46,060 nucleotides of DNA, taken from Psychrobacter sp. UBA6766 (GTDB lineage: Bacteria > Pseudomonadota > Gammaproteobacteria > Pseudomonadales > Moraxellaceae). Of this stretch, positions 15,560 through 23,367 are shown in pieces. The stretch covers positions 95,611-141,670 of the forward strand of contig NZ_DKGQ01000057.1 in the NCBI RefSeq assembly GCF_002453355.1. The letters run 5' to 3'. Both the position numbers and the translations under genes were made by a program. The notes under the pieces are model-generated. The model did no database searches and was not told where the DNA came from. It saw only the letters and a list, made by a program, of their open reading frames with translations. Each line of letters begins with the position of its first letter. Position 1 is the stretch's first letter.

Positions 15560-16429
15560 CTATCCACCAACAATTTCACCACCATTCACATGAATGACCT
15601 GTCCCGTCACATAGCTTGCGTCGTCACTGGCCAAGTATAGATAAGCAGGCGCGACCTCGTTTGGCTGACCGGCGCGGCCCATCGGCGTGCTTTGACCGAA
15701 CTTTTCTATCTCATCAGGGGTAAATGACGCCACAATAAGCGGCGTCCAAATAGGACCGGGTGCGACGCCATTGACGCGGATACCTTTATCCTGACTCATT
15801 AAATTATTGGCTAAAGCGCGGGTGAAAGATAAAATCGCGCCTTTAGTCGCGGCATAATCAATCAAATGGTCACTGCCGCGATAAGCGGTGATAGAGGTCG
15901 TATTGATAATGGCGCTTCCCGCTGACAGGTGCGGTAAGGCAAATTTACTCAGCCAAAAATGCGGATAAAAATTGGTGTGAATGGTTTTATCGAACTGCTC
16001 ACTACTAATATCGGTGAGCGATTCTTGCTCAATCTGCATCCCCGCGTTATTCACTAAAATGTCGATTTTTCCGAACTCAGAGATGGCAGTATCGACCAGC
16101 TTTTGGCAGTTGGACTCTTGTGATAAATCTGCCGCAACCAATACACAGCGCTGGTTATAAGACTGCACATGCTTTTTGGTCATCTTGGCATCGTCATCTT
16201 CACACAAATAGCCGACCACCACATCCGCGCCTTCTTTAGCAAATAATATCGCTACTGCTTGCCCGATCCCGCTATCCGCGCCAGTGATAATAGCAACCTT
16301 TCCAGCAAGCTTGCCATTTGGATACTCTTTTGGCAACACCTCAGGGCTTGGATGCTGCGCCTGTTGCGAACCTGGCAGTGACTGCTCTTGTTTCGGAAAC
16401 TCTTTATCAGATGATTTATCGTTACTCAT
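15560..16429 (-). CDS. SDR-family oxidoreductase, YghA-like
   Basis: A 289-residue SDR with an N-terminal hydrophilic extension (about 38 residues, rich in Lys, Ser and Pro) typical of the YghA/general-stress subgroup. Then come LAGKVAIITGADSGIGQAVA (cofactor loop TGADSGIG), VNNAGMQIEQES, the catalytic serine in NTTSITAYRGS and the YAATKGA Tyr-Lys pair, with GPIWTPLI after it and a C-terminal VTGQVIHVNGGEIVGG. YghA-like enzymes are NADPH- or NADH-dependent reductases active on aldehydes and related carbonyls in E. coli; that specificity is not provable here. The gene is placed between ydcH and ahpC, consistent with stress use. Its promoter region lies upstream at 16430-16632. Confidence 0.9.
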   Translation of the reverse strand: MSNDKSSDKEFPKQEQSLPGSQQAQHPSPEVLPKEYPNGKLAGKVAIITGADSGIGQAVAILFAKEGADVVVGYLCEDDDAKMTKKHVQSYNQRCVLVAADLSQESNCQKLVDTAISEFGKIDILVNNAGMQIEQESLTDISSEQFDKTIHTNFYPHFWLSKFALPHLSAGSAIINTTSITAYRGSDHLIDYAATKGAILSFTRALANNLMSQDKGIRVNGVAPGPIWTPLIVASFTPDEIEKFGQSTPMGRAGQPNEVAPAYLYLASDDASYVTGQVIHVNGGEIVGG

Positions 16430-16632
16430 AATATTCTCTCTTTATTATCAGTTGGTGTTATTGACATCAAAATAACAAACGTTTTAGCGGATGAGCATTA
16501 ATTAAGTTTGTTATAGGCTTCTTTATTATCATAGACACTTAATTATCATAGACCCTCAGATATAAAAATCGAATGCGCTTAGGTGATAATCTGTAGACAG
16601 CCTGTAACTTTGTGTATAAACGAAAATTGTGC
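16430..16632. repeat. Intergenic region with a 12-base direct repeat
   Basis: ATTATCATAGAC occurs at 16525-16536 and again at 16542-16553, a 17-base spacing. The copies lie about 100 bases upstream of the YghA-like gene start. They could be half-sites for a regulator, or a simple duplication. No gene is seen. Confidence 0.4.
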
Positions 16633-16671
16633 AAAAAAAGCCCCTATCAACCATGGTTGATAGGGGCTTTT
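16633..16671. terminator. Terminator after ahpC
   Basis: Near-perfect stem AAAAAGCCCCTATCAACC / GGTTGATAGGGGCTTTTT. It is palindromic with flanking A- and T-runs, so it can stop transcription from ahpC on the minus strand and from the other direction. Confidence 0.9.
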
Positions 16672-16776
16672 TCAAGTAAGAATTGAATAGCATTTTATTA
16701 TCTATTAAAAGCTAATAATTAACATTCATCCTTATGGTTTTTACTTGTCTGAAAAGTCAGTTATCTAAATATTTAT

Positions 16777-17343
16777 TTAGATTTTACCTACAAGATCTAG
16801 GCTTGGTTTAAGAGTTTCTTGACCTTTTTCCCAAGCTGCTGGACAAACTTCGCCGTCGTTGTCACGAACATACTGTGCCGCTTTTACTTTACGTAGCATG
16901 TCTTTTGCACTTCGGCCGATACCACCAGCATGGATTTCAGCGACTTGAATCTTACCATCTGGATCCACTAAGAAAGTTCCGCGCTCAGCCAAACCTGCTT
17001 CTTCAATCATGACGTTAAAGCCACGAGTGATACGGCCAGTTGGATCGCCGATCATTGGGAAAGTGACTTTACCAATAGCGTCCGAAGAATCATGCCATGC
17101 TTTGTGAGTGAAATGTGTATCGGTTGATACTGAGTACACTTCTACGCCTAAGCCTTTAAGTTCTTCGTACTGGTTCGCCATGTCTTCAAGTTCAGTTGGG
17201 CAAACAAAAGTAAAGTCTGCTGGGTAGAACATAAAGATGGCCCAGCTGCCTTTGACATCTTCTGAAGTGATGGTTTTAAACTCACCATTTACAAACGCTT
17301 CTGCTGAAAATTCTGGGATTTCTTGATTGATAATCGACGCCAT
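16777..17343 (-). CDS. ahpC: Alkyl hydroperoxide reductase subunit C (peroxiredoxin)
   Basis: A 188-residue 2-Cys peroxiredoxin, the standard AhpC length. The peroxidatic cysteine is Cys48 in FTFVCPTELEDMA and the resolving cysteine is Cys167 in GEVCPAAW. The GGIGRSAKDMLRKVKA segment is also typical. It reduces hydrogen peroxide and organic peroxides using electrons from AhpF, which is encoded about 2 kb away on the same strand. The gene is divergent from oxyR, so peroxide-responsive control through the shared intergenic region is very likely. A good AAGGAGCC site precedes the ATG. Confidence 0.98.
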   Translation of the reverse strand: MASIINQEIPEFSAEAFVNGEFKTITSEDVKGSWAIFMFYPADFTFVCPTELEDMANQYEELKGLGVEVYSVSTDTHFTHKAWHDSSDAIGKVTFPMIGDPTGRITRGFNVMIEEAGLAERGTFLVDPDGKIQVAEIHAGGIGRSAKDMLRKVKAAQYVRDNDGEVCPAAWEKGQETLKPSLDLVGKI

Positions 17344-17418
17344 GATTGGCTCCTTTTTTGATTGATTGTTGTTAATGGAATTGGTGTTTATTACTGATGG
17401 TTTTTACTAACCCACTCA

Positions 17419-17471
17419 TTAACTGGGCTACCTGATAAACTATACGCGAATTCTATGGTTAATCCAGTTAA
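17419..17471. promoter_or_regulatory. Inverted repeat in the ahpC-oxyR divergent promoter
   Basis: TTAACTGG (17419-17426) and CCAGTTAA (17464-17471) form perfect eight-base arms around a 37-base spacer. The region, including GATAAACTAT and TTCTATGG in the spacer, is the natural place for OxyR sites. An exact OxyR consensus was not found by eye. Confidence 0.35.
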
Positions 17472-17619
17472 AAGTTTTTAATGTGATGTTTTGTTTTATT
17501 AAACTTGTTAAACTGTTCTAACGGCTTTTTTTATACGAACATTGGCATTAAATTGCTATAGTACACAAGATAAACGTCTAAAACAAATTGCGCTAGAAAC
17601 CCATTAACAGAGAGGTTTT

Positions 17620-18528
17620 ATGATTACCTTACGTCAACTTGAGTTCGCCTTAGCGGTTGCCAAACACCGTCATTTTAAACGCGCGGCGGAAGACTGTAAT
17701 ATTTCGCAATCGGCGCTAAGCTTAGGTATCGCTGAGTTAGAAAAACAATTGGATACGCAGATTTTTGAACGTAATAATAAGCAGGTTTTGATCACCCCTA
17801 TCGGTGAGGACATCTTGAGGCGAGCGCAGCGGGTATTTTCTGAAGTCAACGATTTGACCACGCGGGCGCATAGCCATCAATCACCGCTTGCTTACCCCAT
17901 GACAGTCGGTATCATTCCAACGATTGCCCCTTATCTGCTGCCAAAAGTGCTGCCAGCGCTGCGAAAGCATTATCCAGAATTTCGAATGACCATTATCGAG
18001 CAGCAAACCGAGCGCTTACTTGAGCAAGTGCGCTACGGTCATATCGATACCGCGATTATTGCGCTGCCTTATGCAGTCGATGGCTTACATACCTTTGAGT
18101 TCTGGGCAGAGGATTTCTTTGCGGTCTTTCCAAAAGACGATGTCCATGCCAAGCTTGAAAAAATTAATGCCGATGAGCTAGCAACGGCCAATCTGATGCT
18201 ACTTGGCGAAGGACATTGCTTAACCGATCAAACCTTAACGGTTTGTCATTTTGACCGCGCGCAGATGAGATCAAGCTTTTCTGATGCCAGCTTAAATACT
18301 CTTATACAAATGGCGCTTGCCAATATGGGAACGACATTGGTACCAGAGATGGCGTTAGATCAATTGCATCTACAAAACCAAAATGCAGTCGCGGTGCCAT
18401 TAGCAGAAAAAGGCCCACACCGTCATATAGCCTTTGTCACTCGCTTAAATTATGCCCGCGTTGATGATGTTAATTTACTTGGCAAGCTATTTAAGCAAGC
18501 CTTTGAAGATGCTGCTAATAAAAAATAA
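17620..18528 (+). CDS. oxyR: OxyR, peroxide-sensing LysR-type regulator
   Basis: A 302-residue LysR regulator. The winged helix-turn-helix is MITLRQLEFALAVAKHRHFK through SQSALSLGIAELE. In the effector domain the sequence GEGHCLTDQTLTVC carries Cys200 and Cys209, nine apart. These correspond to Cys199 and Cys208 of E. coli OxyR, which form the activating disulfide. It is placed divergently from ahpC, the classical arrangement for direct control. It is expected to activate ahpC, ahpF and other peroxide genes. The ATG follows an AGAGAGG site. Confidence 0.97.
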   Translation: MITLRQLEFALAVAKHRHFKRAAEDCNISQSALSLGIAELEKQLDTQIFERNNKQVLITPIGEDILRRAQRVFSEVNDLTTRAHSHQSPLAYPMTVGIIPTIAPYLLPKVLPALRKHYPEFRMTIIEQQTERLLEQVRYGHIDTAIIALPYAVDGLHTFEFWAEDFFAVFPKDDVHAKLEKINADELATANLMLLGEGHCLTDQTLTVCHFDRAQMRSSFSDASLNTLIQMALANMGTTLVPEMALDQLHLQNQNAVAVPLAEKGPHRHIAFVTRLNYARVDDVNLLGKLFKQAFEDAANKK

Positions 18529-18574
18529 ACGGCTCATTGTGATTTGCAAGTAAGCTATAAAATGAAGGTAAACG

Positions 18575-19270
18575 ATGGATGCTTTTTCGCAAATAGAAAA
18601 CGAGCTGGGTAAGCATTTTTATTGGCATTTAGCTGCTATAAATGACGACATCGAACCAGAAAAAATGCAAGTGCTTTGGCAAGATATCGCTACGCGTTAT
18701 CATGAATCTCAACGCGCTTATCATACGTTGTCACATGTTCAGCAGTTATTTGCGCAGTTTGAACAAATCAAACAGCATCTCTATGAGCCGCACATTATTG
18801 CATTGGCATTGTTTTTTCATGATGTGATATACGACCCAACGCGCTCAGATAATGAGCTTAAAAGTGCAGAATACGCCGTAGAGGCATTAACTCATTTAAC
18901 TGCTAAACAATGCCAACATGCCTATTCGCTGATTATGATGACGGCTAACCATCAAATTATCAGAACTGATGAAGGCTCAGGCAAAAATAAAGATAACGCT
19001 AAAGAAAAAGAAAGCGATGCCGCCTACTTACTGGATATGGATTTAAGTATTTTGGGCGCATCTTGGTCAGAATATCAACAATATGCAAGAGGTGTTCGTC
19101 AAGAATATGCGCACGTCTCAGACGTCGATTACCGCGTTGGACGCATAGCCGTATTAGAACGGTTGTTAGCGCATCCAACGCTTTATCTGACTGATTACTA
19201 TCATTCTCGACTAGAGGAACAAGCGCGGCATAATATCAATTGTGAGATTAAGATTTTACACGCATCTTAA
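18575..19270 (+). CDS. HD-like predicted metal-dependent phosphohydrolase (COG4339)
   Basis: A 231-residue protein of the COG4339 HD-like group. Likely metal-binding and catalytic motifs are YHTLSHV (about residue 50), FFHDVIYDP (about 84-92) and DMDLSILG (about 151-158); in HD proteins the HD and D motifs coordinate divalent metals. Substrate is unknown, possibly a nucleotide or phosphoester. Length is normal. Its 3-prime end overlaps by 23 bases with the 3-prime end of the convergent methyltransferase gene, so the two share terminator sequence. It is separated from oxyR by 46 bases and could be read on from it. Confidence 0.8.
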   Translation: MDAFSQIENELGKHFYWHLAAINDDIEPEKMQVLWQDIATRYHESQRAYHTLSHVQQLFAQFEQIKQHLYEPHIIALALFFHDVIYDPTRSDNELKSAEYAVEALTHLTAKQCQHAYSLIMMTANHQIIRTDEGSGKNKDNAKEKESDAAYLLDMDLSILGASWSEYQQYARGVRQEYAHVSDVDYRVGRIAVLERLLAHPTLYLTDYYHSRLEEQARHNINCEIKILHAS

Positions 19271-19853
19271 TAAACAACTCACTGCCCTGCCGCGCGGGAT
19301 GCGAGTTATAGCTCGGCTCCATAATTTCAATATCGAAATAAGACGCAAAACGCTGTTGGTATTCAGCTTTCGTACCGCCAAACGGTGGCTCGTTTTGTCC
19401 AAAATCCTTATCAAACAGCAAACCAATCAGTTTACCATTCGGTTTAAGGAGGGCTGCCATCTGCTTGACATACTCATCGCGGCGCGCCGGATTTATCGCA
19501 CAAAAGAACGTCTGCTCAAGCACCCAATCAAACTGAGATTGCTCAGGCGATAACTCAAAAAAGTCGGCACAGATTAGCTGCTCAGTTGGGAAGTCAGGAT
19601 AGCGCTCCGCAAATGCCTTAATCGGCGCAGGAGCAAAGTCAACCAAAGTAACATTGGTAAATCCCTGGTCGTGTAAGTAACCAACTTCATAGGCATTCCC
19701 CGCACCAGGAACCAAAATAGCTTGGTTTTTAGCCGATTCAGGTAGCTGATCGATGTAGGCTTTCAGCGGTGGCGATACTTGTCCCATATCCCAGCCGATA
19801 CTGTCTTGCTCATAACGCTGCTGCCAAAAATCGGCTTGATTGACGTTTTCCAT
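19248..19853 (-). CDS. Thiopurine S-methyltransferase-family methyltransferase
   Basis: A 201-residue SAM-dependent methyltransferase of TPMT type. Motif I reads ILVPGAGNAYEVGYL (about residues 46-60), preceded by FWQQRYEQDSIGWDMGQ, a family-specific opening seen in TPMT and related proteins. Next come VDFAPAPIKAF (SAM ribose-binding Asp) and DWVLEQTFFCAINP. The C-terminal half is conserved. Bacterial members methylate selenium, tellurium or thiol compounds; the actual acceptor is unknown. It overlaps the 3-prime end of the convergent HD-like gene. Confidence 0.85.
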   Translation of the reverse strand: MENVNQADFWQQRYEQDSIGWDMGQVSPPLKAYIDQLPESAKNQAILVPGAGNAYEVGYLHDQGFTNVTLVDFAPAPIKAFAERYPDFPTEQLICADFFELSPEQSQFDWVLEQTFFCAINPARRDEYVKQMAALLKPNGKLIGLLFDKDFGQNEPPFGGTKAEYQQRFASYFDIEIMEPSYNSHPARQGSELFIKMRVKS

Positions 19854-19933
19854 ATGGCATCCTTGTCTTGATAAAAATACCTATCTTAGCAGATTACGAT
19901 AAGATATCTGGCTATTTAGAAGTAGACAGGGCT

Positions 19934-20599
19934 TTAATCTAATTGTCCCTTCTTTCCTGCTAGCATATTATGCCAACGCTTATAATCAGGCATCGCCGCA
20001 GCTACGGTTTGCCAAAACGCACGGCTATGATTGGCATGATGCAAATGACACAGCTCATGGACGATGACGTACTCACAACATTCGATAGGATAAGCGGGCA
20101 GATATACAGACAACCAAATTCGCCGCGCGCGCGTGTTGCAAGTGCCCCAGCGCGTGTACATTTTTTTTAGGCGTATCTCATTAGCATAAGCGCCAACGAT
20201 GGGTTGCCATTTTTCAAATAATGAAGGCGCTACTTTAGAGAGATGTTGTCGATAATAGGCAACTTTTTCATCATGACTGAGCGTAAACGCTTGCTCTACC
20301 CCCCACAACCGAGTAGGACGATTGGCGCTTGCTGACTGAGATAAAGCGCTTTGCTTGCGTTTGTACTGTTCTAATACTTGCGGGTGATTGGCGAGCGCCC
20401 ATGGCACGCGTTTATTGACAGCCTTTGCCACCTGCGCTGTGCTAATAAGCATGGGCACAGATACCAGTAATTTATGTGGCTTTAGACGAAAATTGATATT
20501 TTTAACACGTTTTTTAGTAATGCGTAGCTCAACTCCCGCTTGCGCTAAGTTCTGAATAGCGCTGTTTAATGAAGAGGAATATTCTGGCGGCACGCTCAT
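19934..20599 (-). CDS. YgjP-type metallopeptidase (M48-like, HELCH motif)
   Basis: A 221-residue protein of the YgjP/DUF45 family. The zinc-binding motif VIVHELCHLHHANHSRAFW lies at about residues 179-197 (His-Glu-x-x-His plus downstream His), preceded by KMYTRWGTCNTRARRIWLS, the characteristic conserved strand of the family. The N-terminal part contains the LRITKKRVKNINFRLKP strand. Members are putative cytoplasmic metallohydrolases without settled substrate. The ATG lies only two bases after the stop of the DUF1513 gene, so it is likely the last gene of that transcript. This link to iron genes is unexpected. Confidence 0.85.
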   Translation of the reverse strand: MSVPPEYSSSLNSAIQNLAQAGVELRITKKRVKNINFRLKPHKLLVSVPMLISTAQVAKAVNKRVPWALANHPQVLEQYKRKQSALSQSASANRPTRLWGVEQAFTLSHDEKVAYYRQHLSKVAPSLFEKWQPIVGAYANEIRLKKMYTRWGTCNTRARRIWLSVYLPAYPIECCEYVIVHELCHLHHANHSRAFWQTVAAAMPDYKRWHNMLAGKKGQLD

Positions 20600-20601
20600 A
20601 T

Positions 20602-22128
20602 TTAAAGCGCTTGCAAGTGATTGTCAAACGACATCATATGACATTTGCTGTCTGTAAAAATACGCTCACTTTTATTGACAGTATCCAATTCTGCGCCTAA
20701 TTGATTAACCCCTAACGTGGTTAACTGACCTTGACCATCGCTAACAATAAAACCTGATTTCTCAATATTATTGTCTTTTTCATTAGTACTCTGGTTAAAA
20801 AATACTGCTGCCCCTGCGCAATCTGGTAAATTAACATCACCAATTAATGCTCGCGTATTTAAATCGTAAATCGCCGCGCAGCCACCAATCGGTGTGGTCA
20901 CGCATAATAGGTCACGCTCACTATCGACTGCCACGCTAGCAATATATTGATGGAAGCGTTGCCATTGATTATTGGGCATCACAAGTGCTTTAAAATCATC
21001 ATCACCGCGCTTGTGCGTCAACACCAGTGGTACATTGATGTGCTTTTCACCTTGGAACTGGATACCTATCATCACAGTACCATTATTGTGCATTGCCAAA
21101 TGACGAACGCTCATTTGATTGTGCTCAGGCGTAATTTGCTCAAGTAAAGCGCCATCATGACGATTAAGGTAAACCAATGAAGGGCGCATACTGTCTAAAT
21201 TTAACTCTTCACGAGAGGCTTGCTCAGTCTTAATACCGCCATTTGCAATCACCAACGTTTCGCCATCAGGATGCATGATAAGCTCGTGCGGTCCGATACC
21301 ATAAGAATCGAATTCCGCTATTTTTTTATAATCATCATAGGCATCATAAATGCCAACTTTACCGTCTAAACTTATCGTGTCATTCTCGGTCACGTAGAGC
21401 AGTTTACCATCTAAGCTATAGCAAGCATGACCGTAAAAATGACGGTGCGTTGATGCTTTAATAGCAAACTTTACTTGTCCGTTTGCTGTATCTAATACCC
21501 AGAACTTCTCACTTGGGCGACGGCCCATAACGACAACATCGCGTGTTTGGTCATTTCTAGCAGATGAGTTTTGCGCATTAGAAATAGGCTGGACGACAAT
21601 ATCATGCACACGTTCAGGCATGGTAGTTTGCCAAACGATTTGTCTATCGGCGTTGATACCAACCACGCCAAAGTCATTTTCATGACTATCATCATCATTT
21701 GCTAAGGCGATATTTTTTGGCATAGACGCCACACCGCTAACCCAGCAAATAGGACGCGCTAGCACTGTGGTGGTGTGTAGTGCGCTAAATTCAGTGACGC
21801 TATTATTATGAGTAAAATGCTCGGCACCTGTCGGTGAGCGATAAGCTTCTTGCCACGCAAAAGCGGCTTGCTGACAGGCGTAACGAAGTTGTGATACTTG
21901 ACGCTTAGGTGCTGACATTGACGGCTGTAACTGCGAGCGAATTCCAGTCACATAATCCCGTAAGCTTGCATTAGGCTGATACTGCTTACGATAACGATGA
22001 TGCATTCCGACAAGCGCAGCTGAACCTATGACTGAGCAAAGTGCTGTCAATGCGGATGTTGCAACCAGCTCGTAGTGAGACTGCTTATCTTGTTGTTTGT
22101 CTGCCATCTTGGCGTTGGTAGTAGGCAT
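20602..22128 (-). CDS. DUF1513 protein, periplasmic beta-propeller-like, imelysin cluster
   Basis: A 508-residue protein of the DUF1513 family, always found next to imelysins and di-heme DUF1111 proteins. The N-terminal hydrophobic segment (about residues 24-42) anchors or exports it. Unlike many relatives, no twin-arginine motif is visible ahead of it. Repeated short blades with GxGPHELIMHPDG, LVYLNRHDGALLEQITPEHNQMSVRHLAMHNNG and similar patterns fit a propeller fold. The start follows the imelysin stop by three bases, indicating translation coupling. The C-terminus runs into the YgjP gene after two bases. Iron-related function is inferred from the cluster. Confidence 0.85.
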   Translation of the reverse strand: MPTTNAKMADKQQDKQSHYELVATSALTALCSVIGSAALVGMHHRYRKQYQPNASLRDYVTGIRSQLQPSMSAPKRQVSQLRYACQQAAFAWQEAYRSPTGAEHFTHNNSVTEFSALHTTTVLARPICWVSGVASMPKNIALANDDDSHENDFGVVGINADRQIVWQTTMPERVHDIVVQPISNAQNSSARNDQTRDVVVMGRRPSEKFWVLDTANGQVKFAIKASTHRHFYGHACYSLDGKLLYVTENDTISLDGKVGIYDAYDDYKKIAEFDSYGIGPHELIMHPDGETLVIANGGIKTEQASREELNLDSMRPSLVYLNRHDGALLEQITPEHNQMSVRHLAMHNNGTVMIGIQFQGEKHINVPLVLTHKRGDDDFKALVMPNNQWQRFHQYIASVAVDSERDLLCVTTPIGGCAAIYDLNTRALIGDVNLPDCAGAAVFFNQSTNEKDNNIEKSGFIVSDGQGQLTTLGVNQLGAELDTVNKSERIFTDSKCHMMSFDNHLQAL

Positions 22129-22131
22129 TAT

Positions 22132-23277
22132 TTAATCGCCATCAGTGCTGTTAAAGCCAACCCGCAGGCCAAGGATCGGAATCAATTGGCGCTTAATCAA
22201 GCGTGTAATAGTCGTCAGATGGTCATACAATTCTTGCTGAGCCGCTTTATCAGCATTGGACAAGTCTTCTGGCATTTGCGCCAATAGCGTGCTGGTTTCA
22301 GCAAGCGCGGTCGATAGACTATCCGCTACTTCATTTTCATTGTTACTACCAAGAATGGCAGTTAAGACGGGATCGGTCAGGGCTTTATTTAGTATAGCCA
22401 ATTTAGCGTTGATAATAGCGCGGCTTTGTCCAGCGGTAGCGGCTGGCAGATGTCCTTTTGCTTTACCCGTTAGGCCCAGTGGCTGATCGATAGCATTAGA
22501 TTTCATGGTTTCAACCAATGAAAGTAACGAGTTAAACCACTGGTTCAGACCTCGATCGTTATCAGTGGTGGTATCAATCGCTAATAAATCGGTTGAGTTT
22601 TGCTGCCAGTCCTTTTCGATGTTTTTGAGTCGAGTGTTTAACGCACTACTGGCACTGACCACATAGGCGCATTGCCCAGCATTTAAGCTATCGTTAGCGT
22701 AGAGAACTTCTTCTAGGCCTGGCACACCTTGAACAATCGCGCTCTCGTTAACCAACTGCTCAGCGGTGAGGTTAGGATTAGCGGCAATCAAGTCAGCAAC
22801 GCCTCTGTGAACCAAACCGCGCTCATCAGGATAATAATTGATATATAAATTACTCATGCTAGCGGTCGCTGGACCAAAGTTAACCATCTCAGCGCCTGCC
22901 CATGCTTGTGCCAACACAAGCCATTGATCGCGTAACTCTTTTAATTCTTCACCGCTAACTGGCGCTTGTTGACAATGCTTTTGTGCCAAATCCTGTAATA
23001 AATCGCTTTGCTTAGCCACATCAGCATAGACTGGGATGACGATATCTTTTGCCACATGGGACAAATAGGTTTTTCCGGTCTCGGCGCTAATATCAACCGC
23101 AGTCACTTTCACTGCACTGCCACTATTGTCATCGGCACTAGTGGTTGCTTTTTTGTCTTGTGCAACTTGGCTGTCTACCTCTGGCACTTTATTTTCTTCC
23201 GCAGGTTTGACGCAGCTGATAAGAATACCAGCACTTAGTGCGGATAGTGCCATTGCTAAAGCAGGGTTTATCTTCAT
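22132..23277 (-). CDS. Imelysin-family lipoprotein (second imelysin of the cluster)
   Basis: A 381-residue imelysin-family (PF09375) protein. A lipoprotein-type signal (LISC, Cys22) puts it in the periplasm or at the outer membrane. The family core is VPGLEEVLY at about residue 185, where imelysins of type II have GLEE instead of the GxHxxE of IrpA. Four-helix-bundle-like amphipathic segments surround it. Imelysins are involved in iron uptake or binding. In Pseudomonas the similar arrangement is imelysin, DUF1111, imelysin, DUF1513, matching this locus. Translationally coupled to the DUF1513 gene. Confidence 0.88.
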   Translation of the reverse strand: MKINPALAMALSALSAGILISCVKPAEENKVPEVDSQVAQDKKATTSADDNSGSAVKVTAVDISAETGKTYLSHVAKDIVIPVYADVAKQSDLLQDLAQKHCQQAPVSGEELKELRDQWLVLAQAWAGAEMVNFGPATASMSNLYINYYPDERGLVHRGVADLIAANPNLTAEQLVNESAIVQGVPGLEEVLYANDSLNAGQCAYVVSASSALNTRLKNIEKDWQQNSTDLLAIDTTTDNDRGLNQWFNSLLSLVETMKSNAIDQPLGLTGKAKGHLPAATAGQSRAIINAKLAILNKALTDPVLTAILGSNNENEVADSLSTALAETSTLLAQMPEDLSNADKAAQQELYDHLTTITRLIKRQLIPILGLRVGFNSTDGD

Positions 23278-23367
23278 AAATTTCTCAGTATTTATAGGGG
23301 CGTTGATATACGTAATTATTTAAATCGATACATATAAGAAGTATAGCTAAAATATATAGCTTAATTT

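Noticed and set aside
17419..17471. Exact OxyR consensus in the ahpC-oxyR gap
   Set aside because: Several ATAG-like and CTAT-like words occur, but none has the ATAG-N7-CTAT spacing; only the general dyad is reported.
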